Of a stretch of DNA of 5,929 nt, positions 1-4,357 are shown in pieces. Position numbers and translations under genes: made by a program. Origin of the DNA: Nitrososphaerales archaeon TH703. GTDB lineage: Archaea; Thermoproteota; Nitrososphaeria; Nitrososphaerales; Nitrososphaeraceae. Each line of letters begins with the position of its first letter. The first letter of the stretch is position 1. Below the pieces are notes generated by a model. The model ran no database searches. It was not told where the DNA came from and saw nothing but the letters and a program-made list of their open reading frames with translations. The DNA lies in assembly GCA_014523525.1 (NCBI GenBank), contig JAATVL010000023.1, positions 1 through 5,929 of the forward strand, written 5' to 3'.

Positions 1-398
1 CATTCACCCCCAGAGAATAATCCTTGGACAAATCTTAAAATGATAAGTAATATTGGAGCAACTATTCCAACTGTTTGTAAAGTTGGAAGTAAACCAGTCA
101 CAAAAGTAACGATTGAAAATCCCATTATTGTTATTACCATTATTTTTTTCCTTCCATATTTATCTCCAAAATTTCCAAATACTGCCCCTCCAACTGGTCG
201 CATAACAAGTGCTACTACGTACGTTGCAAATGTGGCTAACAGACTGAGTGTAGGATCATCAGAAAAAAAGAAAAGTTGATTTACAGAAGATATTACAAAT
301 AACATTAAAACTAAATCATAGCCATCAAGGGCCCATCCAAACCAGGATCCAAAGACTATAGTTTTTTGCTGTTTTGATAATCCGGTATCAGAATCCAT
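1..398 (-). CDS. MFS transporter, N-terminal part (metabolite:H+ symporter type)
   Basis: This is the first 132 codons of a Major Facilitator Superfamily permease, read on the minus strand and cut by the left edge of the window. The ATG at 396-398 is the only ATG after an upstream in-frame stop (417-419). The short polar N-terminus leads into a first membrane helix containing the acidic motif GWALDGYD (residues 21-28). A second helix is followed by the MFS signature loop GDKYGRKK (78-85), two more hydrophobic segments, and RFVQGLFSGGE ending at residue 132. RPVGGAVFGNFGD before the loop and the GGE(W) ending are typical of the metabolite:H+ and sialate/lactate symporter branches (ProP, KgtP, NanT type), which import organic acids or compatible solutes with protons. 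The substrate cannot be told from this fragment. A TATA-like element lies about 30 bp upstream. Confidence 0.9.
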   Translation of the reverse strand, partial: MDSDTGLSKQQKTIVFGSWFGWALDGYDLVLMLFVISSVNQLFFFSDDPTLSLLATFATYVVALVMRPVGGAVFGNFGDKYGRKKIMVITIMGFSIVTFVTGLLPTLQTVGIVAPILLIILRFVQGLFSGGE

Positions 399-572
399 AT
401 CCTGACTAGCCTTGCTTTAGCAGGTATATTTTCGTTGTTTAGTTTCTTAAACGAAATTTTTGCAGGCGCCAATACCAGAAGAGTCAAAATGGGTATGACA
501 GTCACGTTCGATGCATATAGTGTAGTCAATAAAGGAACGGATGGAGCAAAAAATAGAATTTATTGTATTTAA
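381..572 (+). pseudogene. Possible remnant of a secreted-protein gene lacking a start codon
   Basis: The plus frame is open for 63 codons from the stop at 378-380 to TAA at 570-572. It reads like the beginning of an exported protein: RIHILTSLALAGIFSLFSFL, then NEIFAGA (a plausible signal-peptidase site after AGA), then a polar stretch containing GMTVTFDAYSVVNKGTDGA. No ATG, GTG or TTG lies before the hydrophobic segment. The first ATG (489-491) is already past the putative cleavage site. The frame overlaps the N-terminus and promoter of the MFS gene on the opposite strand. It could be a decayed gene whose 5' end was lost, or simply chance openness in AT-rich DNA. I do not recognise the family. 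Confidence 0.25.
424..432 (-). promoter_or_regulatory. TATA-like box for the MFS gene
   Basis: On the minus strand this reads AAAATATAC, centred about 30 bp upstream of the ATG at 398. That is a suitable distance for an archaeal core promoter giving a transcript with a very short leader. It is a sequence-pattern call only. Confidence 0.4.
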
Positions 573-576
573 TTCC

Positions 577-765
577 TTAAATCTTCCTTACAATATAATG
601 AAAGAATGTTACTTTGATCCATGTGTGAATAATATCCTCCTTATAGTCGACACCTGCATACTGTCTTGATAAACAGGCTTCTATGCTTTGACCACTAAAA
701 GTATAACGTTGATTAGAAATTATTTCTTTTAAAACTCTTCCTCTAGCCATTGAAATAAACGTCAT
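577..765 (-). CDS. Small hypothetical protein (62 aa)
   Basis: This is a 62-residue minus-strand ORF with no recognised family. It is a mixed polar/hydrophobic sequence with a basic start (MARGRVLKEI around residues 6-15), a central QSIEACLSRQYAGVDYKEDI segment and an aromatic, basic C-terminus. There is no signal peptide or clear membrane helix. The start at 763-765 is supported by a strong archaeal Shine-Dalgarno sequence, AGGTGA at 769-774, three bases before the ATG; a second in-frame ATG lies five codons further in. The gene stands alone between two regions without clear genes. Stops are not especially rare here, so 62 codons with a good ribosome site is modest evidence for a real gene. 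Confidence 0.4.
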   Translation of the reverse strand: MTFISMARGRVLKEIISNQRYTFSGQSIEACLSRQYAGVDYKEDIIHTWIKVTFFHYIVRKI

Positions 766-946
766 CTCTCACCTGAAGTGTTGACAGGAAAATTTGGTGT
801 AGGTATTTCTGTAGTAATATTAGCAATCCACACTCAAAGGCAAAGTCATTACATTGTGTGTGGTTATTTGCATGCATGCCAATGGATGAACACATTCTAA
901 GATAGGCATTATGATCAAAATGTAAAGTTGTTCATTGCGGATAGCA

Positions 947-965
947 TGCATTGCAATTCAATGCA
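947..965. repeat. Inverted repeat upstream of the winged-helix gene
   Basis: TGCATTG (947-953) and CAATGCA (959-965) are perfect inverted arms around the 5-bp spacer CAATT. The element ends about 12 bp before the TATA-like box and about 40 bp before the ATG of the winged-helix-like gene. It could be a regulator-binding dyad, possibly for autoregulation, but that is inference. Confidence 0.45.
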
Positions 966-976
966 ATCCTCCTAGT

Positions 977-984
977 CTTATACA
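977..984 (+). promoter_or_regulatory. TATA-like box for the winged-helix gene
   Basis: CTTATACA is centred about 24 bp before the ATG at 1005. This would give a leaderless or near-leaderless transcript starting at that ATG. It also argues against the longer TTG-initiated reading from 951, whose start would lie upstream of the promoter. Confidence 0.4.
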
Positions 985-1004
985 GACTCGTGGAAGTATT
1001 ATTG

Positions 1005-1310
1005 ATGATGACTGAATTATATGTTGGAACCAGCTCAGCTAGAGATAAGAAATTCTTCATATGGAATTTCATGGAAGAACTATGCGATATGTATGATACA
1101 GCAACCGAAAAGCAATCTACAACAGTATTCAAGATACGGGATTTCAAGTCAACCAAACTGCCCATCTTCACACTAGGAGAACCATTAATATTTCAGATGC
1201 TTAAAGAATACGAACAAGACAAGGGATTTATAAGAATTCAGGGTGATACCGTTACGGTAACATCAAAAGGCTTGCTTAAGGCTAAAGAAGCCCGGCATGA
1301 TTGGGACTAA
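1005..1310 (+). CDS. Small winged-helix-like protein, putative DNA-binding regulator
   Basis: A 101-residue soluble protein beginning MMTELYVGTSS. The frame is open upstream to a TTG at 951, but I chose the ATG pair at 1005/1008 because the added residues look like non-coding filler and a TATA-like box sits at 977-984. The N-terminal half is aromatic and acidic (KKFFIWNFMEELCDMYDTA, residues 15-33). The C-terminal half has the winged-helix pattern: a helix around PLIFQMLKEYEQ (60-71), GFIRIQGDTVTVT as a two-strand wing (74-86), and SKGLLKAKEA as the closing helix (87-96). The 'GxIxIxxDxVxVTxKGxxxA' pattern is common in PadR/ArsR-like folds. There is no metal-binding cluster or membrane segment. 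The target is unknown, and it could instead act by protein contact. Confidence 0.7.
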   Translation: MMTELYVGTSSARDKKFFIWNFMEELCDMYDTATEKQSTTVFKIRDFKSTKLPIFTLGEPLIFQMLKEYEQDKGFIRIQGDTVTVTSKGLLKAKEARHDWD

Positions 1311-1314
1311 ATGT

Positions 1315-1377
1315 CATATGATTTATGATACTTGTGCGGTTTGATTACTTTATAATAACAAGAAAAGAAATCATATG
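1315..1377. repeat. Long imperfect stem-loop just after the winged-helix gene
   Basis: CATATGATTT (1315-1324) and AAATCATATG (1368-1377) form a perfect 10-bp inverted repeat. Inside it CTTGT (1331-1335) can pair with ACAAG (1358-1362), giving a nested hairpin with an AT-rich loop. It begins four bases after the stop codon at 1310. It may be a 3'-end RNA structure, a regulator-binding pair or a small mobile-element relic. No flanking target duplication is seen. Confidence 0.5.
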
Positions 1378-1474
1378 TTAAATTTTAATCCAATTGGAAT
1401 TATGATAATCTAATATTTATGGTAACATATTATAGAACCCATTTACTATATGGGACCAAGCAGATATGAATCGG

Positions 1475-1500
1475 TCTCCAAATTTACCACTCTCCAAATT
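1475..1500. repeat. Short direct repeat TCTCCAAATT (two copies, 16-bp period)
   Basis: TCTCCAAATT occurs at 1475-1484 and 1491-1500 with ACCAC between. It lies in the 1311-1540 spacer between the convergent winged-helix and stress-protein genes. That spacer also carries the 10-bp palindrome TCCAATTGGA (1389-1398) and a 5-bp hairpin CCCAT/ATGGG (1438-1454). No gene is seen in the spacer. Confidence 0.4.
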
Positions 1501-1511
1501 GAATCCACTCT

Positions 1512-1517
1512 AAAAAA
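1512..1517 (-). terminator. T-run downstream of the universal stress gene
   Basis: On the minus strand this is TTTTTT, beginning about 24 bases after the TAG at 1541-1543, within an AT-rich stretch. Archaeal RNA polymerase terminates at such T-runs without needing a hairpin. Confidence 0.4.
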
Positions 1518-1540
1518 TCTAAATTGTTTAATTAATCATA

Positions 1541-1966
1541 CTATCTTATTATCATAACAGGGCATGACGAATGATGTAGGACCTTGCTTGATACACTACC
1601 TAGCACCAATTCCTTAAACTTTCCCATACCTCGACTTCCCATGACTATGATATCATATCTCTCTTTTTCACAAAAATTCGGAATTGTTGAACCCGGATTT
1701 CCCTGAAGTAGTTTCGTATGTATGGTTAATCCTTTTTTTGTAGCAATTTCTGAACATTTCAAAAGCACAAGTTGATTTTCTTTTTTGTAGGCGTCCAGTA
1801 GCTCTCTTAGCAGTTTTTCTGATTCAATATGTAAAACGGGTACATCTTCCATAACATGAATTGCTGTGACCTTTGCACCTAATTTTTCAGAAAGGAATAG
1901 TGCTGCATCTAATGCTCTGTAAGAATTATCGGAACCATCAACAGGTACCAGTATTTTTGAAAACAA
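1541..1966 (-). CDS. Universal stress protein, UspA family, ATP-binding type
   Basis: A 141-residue single-domain Usp, the normal family length. It opens with the strand KILVPVDGS (residues 4-12; D10 is the conserved nucleotide-contacting Asp). It ends with VMGSRGMGKFKELVLGSVS, which matches the G-x2-G-x9-G-S phosphate-binding motif exactly (G110, G113, G123-S124), and SCPVMIIR. It therefore belongs to the ATP-binding Usp class. These are cytoplasmic dimers induced by stress, and this client role is unknown. The start is TTG (1964-1966): the next upstream in-frame codons are TCA, CAT and a stop at 1973-1975, so no ATG is available, and the conserved N-terminus begins directly after it. A TATA-like box about 30 bp upstream suggests a leaderless or nearly leaderless mRNA. 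It stands alone on this strand. Confidence 0.95.
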   Translation of the reverse strand: MFSKILVPVDGSDNSYRALDAALFLSEKLGAKVTAIHVMEDVPVLHIESEKLLRELLDAYKKENQLVLLKCSEIATKKGLTIHTKLLQGNPGSTIPNFCEKERYDIIVMGSRGMGKFKELVLGSVSSKVLHHSSCPVMIIR

Positions 1967-1993
1967 TGAATGTCATTAATCTATTGGTACATC

Positions 1994-2001
1994 TAATTAA
2001 A
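1994..2001 (-). promoter_or_regulatory. TATA-like box for the universal stress gene
   Basis: The minus strand reads TTTAATTA, centred about 31 bp before the TTG start at 1966. This fits transcription starting within a few bases of the start codon. The patterned elements at 2017-2044 lie directly upstream. Confidence 0.4.
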
Positions 2002-2016
2002 CCCTAATTTTACAAA

Positions 2017-2044
2017 TTCTGATTAAGTTCTGATTGAATATTCA
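2017..2044. promoter_or_regulatory. Direct repeat plus palindrome upstream of the stress-gene promoter
   Basis: TTCTGATT occurs at 2017-2024 and 2028-2035, start-to-start 11 bp, about one helical turn. The second copy runs into the perfect 10-bp palindrome TGAATATTCA (2035-2044). The cluster lies 15-45 bp upstream of the TATA-like box of the Usp gene, a position where archaeal activators often bind. The role is inferred. Confidence 0.35.
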
Positions 2045-2101
2045 GTTGGATCCCGATTGGCCCGTTATGTATTTACTTTAATAAGTTCCAACAACTTTCA
2101 A

Positions 2102-2109
2102 TTATAAAG
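2102..2109 (+). promoter_or_regulatory. TATA-like box TTATAAAG
   Basis: This is a good TATA-like match about 25 bp upstream of the TTG at 2130. It would drive transcription through the small ORF 2130-2267 and the membrane protein gene at 2283. Confidence 0.45.
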
Positions 2110-2129
2110 TTTGGGAAAACACTAAATAA

Positions 2130-2267
2130 TTGGAATTACTTCATTTAGATAACCGTACAAGAATACTTAACTTCGATGATACTGATAATATGCAGATGAA
2201 ACCAATATGCATGGTTAATGCTGTTGACCAAGAATACTACGTAAATTACATTGTTTATTTTCTTTAG
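2130..2267 (+). CDS. Possible small leader ORF (45 aa)
   Basis: This open frame runs from TTG (2130) to TAG (2265-2267) and encodes 45 residues, an acidic N-terminal part (LDNRTRILNFDDTDN) and an aromatic tail (EYYVNYIVYFL). No family is recognised. A TATA-like box sits about 25 bp before the TTG, the spacing expected for a leaderless start, and the ORF ends 15 bases before the ATG of the three-helix membrane protein, so the two would be co-transcribed. It may instead be untranslated leader sequence; an alternative start is ATG 2190 (25 aa). Confidence 0.3.
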   Translation: MELLHLDNRTRILNFDDTDNMQMKPICMVNAVDQEYYVNYIVYFL

Positions 2268-2272
2268 TGATT

Positions 2273-2277
2273 AGGTG
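2273..2277 (+). promoter_or_regulatory. Ribosome binding site deciding the start of the membrane protein
   Basis: AGGTG lies five bases before the ATG at 2283. It overlaps the in-frame GTG at 2277, so the ATG is the more likely start. Confidence 0.55.
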
Positions 2278-2282
2278 TGGAC

Positions 2283-2588
2283 ATGGACTTAATCTTTTCA
2301 CTAATACATCAAATACCAGTCTATGACCTAACAGAGTTGATCCTGTACGTTGTAGCGACATTATTCGCAGCAGTCTTGATTGCGTTGTCGGTTTCTACAT
2401 ACATAAAGACTGGGCTCATCAAATTGAAATATGCCATTGTTATATTCTCTCTATTTTGTGCATTCCTCATATACGAAAACTTAGAACACTTCTTTTCAGT
2501 AGACAACCCATCCACCGACATAATTATTCCCGCTACAGGGGTGACCATCCTGATACTTTTCGTTGTAGCGGCGACCAAGAAAAACTAA
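2283..2588 (+). CDS. Small three-helix membrane protein, unknown function
   Basis: A 101-residue integral membrane protein. A short N-terminal stretch (MDLIFSLIHQIPVYDL) leads into three hydrophobic segments, roughly residues 19-40 (ILYVVATLFAAVLIALSV), 47-64 (LKYAIVIFSLFCAFLIYE) and 80-96 (IIIPATGVTILILFVVA), ending in a basic tail, TKKN. The loop between helices 1 and 2 (STYIKTGLIKLK) is basic, placing it in the cytoplasm. Small archaeal membrane proteins of this layout are common and often sit beside HTH regulators. A relation to such families is only a layout resemblance. The start is ATG 2283 with AGGTG at 2273-2277, rather than the GTG two codons earlier. A T-run follows the stop codon. 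Confidence 0.75.
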   Translation: MDLIFSLIHQIPVYDLTELILYVVATLFAAVLIALSVSTYIKTGLIKLKYAIVIFSLFCAFLIYENLEHFFSVDNPSTDIIIPATGVTILILFVVAATKKN

Positions 2589-2597
2589 TTAAGAGAT

Positions 2598-2610
2598 TTT
2601 TTATTTTATC
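2598..2610 (+). terminator. T-rich tract after the membrane protein gene
   Basis: TTTTTTATTTTAT starts ten bases after the TAA at 2588. It fits archaeal T-run termination. The next gene (2660) has its own ribosome site. Confidence 0.45.
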
Positions 2611-2650
2611 TAATACATTCTTAAACCTAGTCACCCATTTCATTGTCCAT

Positions 2651-2655
2651 AGGAG
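2651..2655 (+). promoter_or_regulatory. Ribosome binding site for the GTG-initiated gene at 2660
   Basis: AGGAG lies four bases before the GTG at 2660-2662. This favours the GTG over the ATG at 2678, whose nearest AGGT is immediately adjacent and too close. Confidence 0.5.
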
Positions 2656-2659
2656 CAAC

Positions 2660-2875
2660 GTGACTAATTCGTTAGGTATGCCAAGCACTGCAACAAATAA
2701 TATTAAGAATAATTTTGAATCTAAATTTATTATAAAAATAGAAACAAATTCTAGAGGACACAATACTACGGTACATCTGTATGAAGGAGTAACATTTTAC
2801 GAAATAGATGATACTGTGGAAAAGACCGTATATGCACAACCCAGCAAGCAAGATAAAATTGAAAATAAAAAATGA
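2660..2875 (+). CDS. Small conserved-looking protein (71 aa), probably C-terminally truncated
   Basis: Starting at GTG 2660 (AGGAG at 2651-2655), this encodes 71 residues. A disordered N-terminus (TNSLGMPSTATNN) leads into a compact alternating segment, KFIIKIETNSRGHNTTVHLYEGVTFYEIDDTVEKTVYAQ (residues 22-60). It looks like a strand-strand-helix unit, followed by a lysine-rich tail, DKIENKK, and TGA (2873-2875). I cannot name the family. The same frame continues past the TGA into a zinc-ribbon signature (see 2876-2949), so the coding sequence was probably longer. The stop may mark a truncated but still expressed protein or a pseudogene. A longer frame from 2456 is spurious because it overlaps the membrane protein gene. 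Confidence 0.55.
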   Translation: MTNSLGMPSTATNNIKNNFESKFIIKIETNSRGHNTTVHLYEGVTFYEIDDTVEKTVYAQPSKQDKIENKK

Positions 2876-2949
2876 CATTGTCAAAAATGCAGAGAATAGT
2901 TAGAAGCTCGTTCTATTTGTGGGGAATGCGGGGAAATAAATGATGAGAG
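2876..2949 (+). pseudogene. Zinc-ribbon remnant in frame with the upstream small gene
   Basis: Reading on in the frame of the preceding gene after its TGA gives HCQKCRE, a TAG (2897-2899), then LEARSICGECGEINDES. The cysteines fall as C-x2-C-x9-C-x2-C (Cys codons at 2879, 2888, 2918 and 2927), a standard zinc-ribbon spacing with the usual CGE after each knuckle. Two in-frame stops separate it from an intact gene. It reaches the 3' end of the convergent cupredoxin gene; the frame finally closes at 2990-2992. The most natural reading is a C-terminal zinc-ribbon domain lost by nonsense mutations. Confidence 0.55.
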
Positions 2950-3369
2950 TTATTTATTCGAAGGAACTACCACCAGCTGCCCCTTGATTTGAGGATCGGC
3001 TGCTGAGTAGAAGGAGTAATTACCTGGATTTAGATTTTCAGTAACATATTCTGTAAATCCTTTGGGCTTAATAATATTAGTGTTAAAGAATTTTCCAGAC
3101 ATTGGATCATCGGGACCTGATCCGCTAGTAACAGAATGGTCCTCTGTGGAATTATTGGCTATCAATATCTCACCACCAACTCGTATGGTAATAGTATTAG
3201 GGTCGAAGAACACAGTCTTGTTTTGATCTTCGTTAATCATGATGACAGCTTCTATCGGACTTACATCTACGTCACTATGGAAATTAGTGGCATTCTGAGC
3301 ATAACTGTGGAAGATAGGGAGGGCCAAGAAAGTACCTAACATGAGTAGAATAAATGAGTCCTTTTTCAT
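2950..3369 (-). CDS. Secreted cupredoxin-fold (plastocyanin-like) protein lacking copper ligands
   Basis: A 139-residue exported protein. The signal peptide is MKKDSFILLMLGTFLALPIFHSYA with likely cleavage after residue 24. The mature domain follows the plastocyanin/halocyanin-like pattern: FFDPNTITIRVGGEILIANNS (54-74), then DHSVTSGSGPDDPMSGKFFNTNIIKPKG (77-104), then GNYSFYSAADPQIKGQLVVV (116-135). In functional relatives the last block reads Y-x-Y-x-C-x-x-H-P-x-M-x-G. Here the ligand positions are Ser122, Asp125 and Ile128, leaving only His78. Type-1 copper binding is therefore unlikely. I chose ATG 3369 over an in-frame TTG at 3393 because it starts the signal peptide directly; GGTG lies two bases upstream. 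Several N-x-S/T sequons fit an extracytoplasmic location. The role is unknown and may be structural or a partner-binding one. Confidence 0.85.
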   Translation of the reverse strand: MKKDSFILLMLGTFLALPIFHSYAQNATNFHSDVDVSPIEAVIMINEDQNKTVFFDPNTITIRVGGEILIANNSTEDHSVTSGSGPDDPMSGKFFNTNIIKPKGFTEYVTENLNPGNYSFYSAADPQIKGQLVVVPSNK

Positions 3370-3392
3370 CACACCAATTACCAAACTTTGCA

Positions 3393-3411
3393 AATTTAAT
3401 CTTTATGTATA
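3393..3411 (-). promoter_or_regulatory. Core promoter candidates for the cupredoxin-like gene
   Basis: The minus strand carries GTATACATAAAG-type sequence (about 3401-3412) and ATTAAATT (3393-3400). The first would give a leader of about 10 bases, the second a leaderless mRNA from 3369. I cannot decide between them. Confidence 0.35.
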
Positions 3412-3412
3412 C

Positions 3413-3780
3413 TTGGCAACTTATTTTCGTAGAAGTAAAATTAATCTTTTTATTTTTTTATTTAATATTATATTATCGCATATCAATATCCATTTTGATT
3501 ATAGCAAGGACTTCACGCTGTTCCATCATTTTTTTGCACCTTCTCTCATCTTTTTTCTTTTTCATAGCAAAAATGGCCATTTCCAACTTGATCATAATAA
3601 AAGTCTTTATCTTTGTCTTCATTTACTAATGATGGGTAGCTTAAACTACTTACTGTCCCCATAATTAATACAGCGACGGCTATTGACTGTATAATAAGTT
3701 TGCCTTATTCCACTATGTTATTCCGTGTCATTAAATTAATTAAATAATTAGATACAAGTATCTAAATGAGCAGCACTAGA
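3413..3780. other. AT-rich spacer without a supported gene
   Basis: The spacer contains long T-runs on the plus strand and few stops in several frames, so open frames here are weak evidence. On the minus strand 3473-3622 can encode a 49-aa Lys/Met-rich peptide (ATG to TAA), and 3546-3662 can encode 38 aa in another frame. Neither has a ribosome site or recognisable motif. The plus frames give only low-complexity Phe/Ile/Leu strings. The segment ends with the palindrome at 3748-3765 near the RDD gene stop. Confidence 0.5.
3748..3765. repeat. Perfect 8-bp-arm palindrome TTAGATAC-AA-GTATCTAA
   Basis: The arms at 3748-3755 and 3758-3765 pair perfectly around a 2-base centre. The element lies 16 bases past the stop of the RDD gene and is followed on the minus strand by an AT-rich, T-containing tract (TTATTTAATTAATTT). 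It could be a transcript-end structure for the RDD gene or a dimeric regulator site. GTATCTAA occurs once more at 3793-3800 inside the RDD gene end, and the 8-bp palindrome GACTAGTC spans the stop at 3779-3786. Confidence 0.55.
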
Positions 3781-4329
3781 CTAGTCCTTTCTGTATCTAA
3801 TGTTTTCAGTTAGTTCATCTCTAGGTCTTAACTTGATTACTACAGTATTACTTATTTTATTAAATATTCTCTGTCTCTTATTATTAGTAAAAAGCCATCC
3901 TAAGATTACGTCTATTGGGAGTAAGAATGATTTGCCAAAGCTTTCTATTGCGGCACTTTTGGTATCAAGACTCTTGCCAGACATGTCCGTGGTCTTTATA
4001 TTCAAAAGTCTCTTGCCTATTGATTGTCCGCTTGTGTGCTCAAAGTAAGTCCAATATCCAAAGAATGCAAGGCTTGATAGAAGATAGTGAAATGGTTCAA
4101 AGTTTTTGTGCTCTAATGCCATATCGTTACTATAATAGGAAAACCAAAATGGAAGTGCTAACAAAGCAAACAAAATTCCTAAACCTATTGATACTATTAT
4201 AAAATCAATTAGCCATGCCACAAATCTATCCACCCAACCAGCTAATACTATTTCTACTGGACGATTATCTTCTCCAGTATTTGACGTCGGAGGTGAACCG
4301 CTGTTTGATGAATCCACTTTTCTTATCAA
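3781..4329 (-). CDS. RDD family membrane protein
   Basis: A 182-residue membrane protein of the RDD family. The polar, disordered N-terminus (about 28 residues, Ser/Asn/Pro-rich) leads into AGWVDRFVAWLIDFIIV, which carries the family's Arg35 and Asp42 around the start of helix 1 (37-62). Helix 2 covers about 82-97. The family loop SGQSIGKRLLNIKTTDMSGKSL (100-121) is followed by the third helix with the second Asp, LLPIDVILGWLF (D130). A basic C-terminal tail follows. RDD proteins are poorly defined; some act in transport or Na+/H+ exchange, and no substrate can be read here. The start is TTG 4329, since no ATG exists before the upstream stop (4336-4338), and a TATA-like box sits about 24 bp away. 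A GTG four codons in is an alternative. It is transcribed divergently from the phosphoesterase. Confidence 0.9.
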   Translation of the reverse strand: MIRKVDSSNSGSPPTSNTGEDNRPVEIVLAGWVDRFVAWLIDFIIVSIGLGILFALLALPFWFSYYSNDMALEHKNFEPFHYLLSSLAFFGYWTYFEHTSGQSIGKRLLNIKTTDMSGKSLDTKSAAIESFGKSFLLPIDVILGWLFTNNKRQRIFNKISNTVVIKLRPRDELTENIRYRKD

Positions 4330-4348
4330 TAACGCTTATCCCGCTAAA

Positions 4349-4357
4349 CATATATGA
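4349..4357 (-). promoter_or_regulatory. TATA-like box for the RDD gene
   Basis: The minus strand reads TCATATATG, centred about 24 bp before the TTG at 4329, the spacing expected for a leaderless transcript. Confidence 0.45.

Larger units (their letters stand above)
766..1004. other. Spacer with palindromes between a small minus-strand ORF and the winged-helix gene
   Basis: I see no convincing gene here. It contains the perfect 10-bp palindrome GCATGCATGC (870-879), a repeat of its first eight bases at 944-951, and a 7-bp inverted repeat (947-965). Two short overlapping frames are open on opposite strands: 781-900 plus (39 aa from TTG) and 743-895 minus (50 aa). Neither has a ribosome site or recognised motif. 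Confidence 0.5.

Noticed and set aside
40..279. Plus-strand 79-aa open frame
   Set aside because: It is the reverse of the MFS transporter, whose motifs on the minus strand are unmistakable.
781..900. Plus-strand 39-aa ORF from TTG
   Set aside because: It has no ribosome site and no motif, and overlaps an equally open minus frame.
951..1004. TTG-initiated N-terminal extension of the winged-helix protein
   Set aside because: A TATA-like box lies inside the extension, and the hydrophobic added residues do not match the soluble protein; ATG 1005 is preferred.
2456..2659. Extended N-terminus (to ATG 2456) of the gene at 2660
   Set aside because: It overlaps the membrane protein gene out of frame, and the translation there is His/Arg-rich nonsense; GTG 2660 has its own AGGAG.
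2533..2884. Minus-strand frames of 76 and 70 aa
   Set aside because: They are shadows of the membrane protein and the 2660 gene; the 70-aa one is antisense to the 2660 coding frame.
3473..3622. Minus-strand 49-aa Lys/Met-rich ORF
   Set aside because: It has a clean ATG-to-TAA frame, but stops are rare in this AT-rich stretch, a second minus frame (3546-3662) is open too, and no ribosome site or similarity is seen.
3341..3664. Two long plus-strand frames (107 and 91 aa)
   Set aside because: They are low-complexity Phe/Ile/Leu/Ser strings from a T-rich strand, overlapping the cupredoxin promoter, with no ribosome site or motif.
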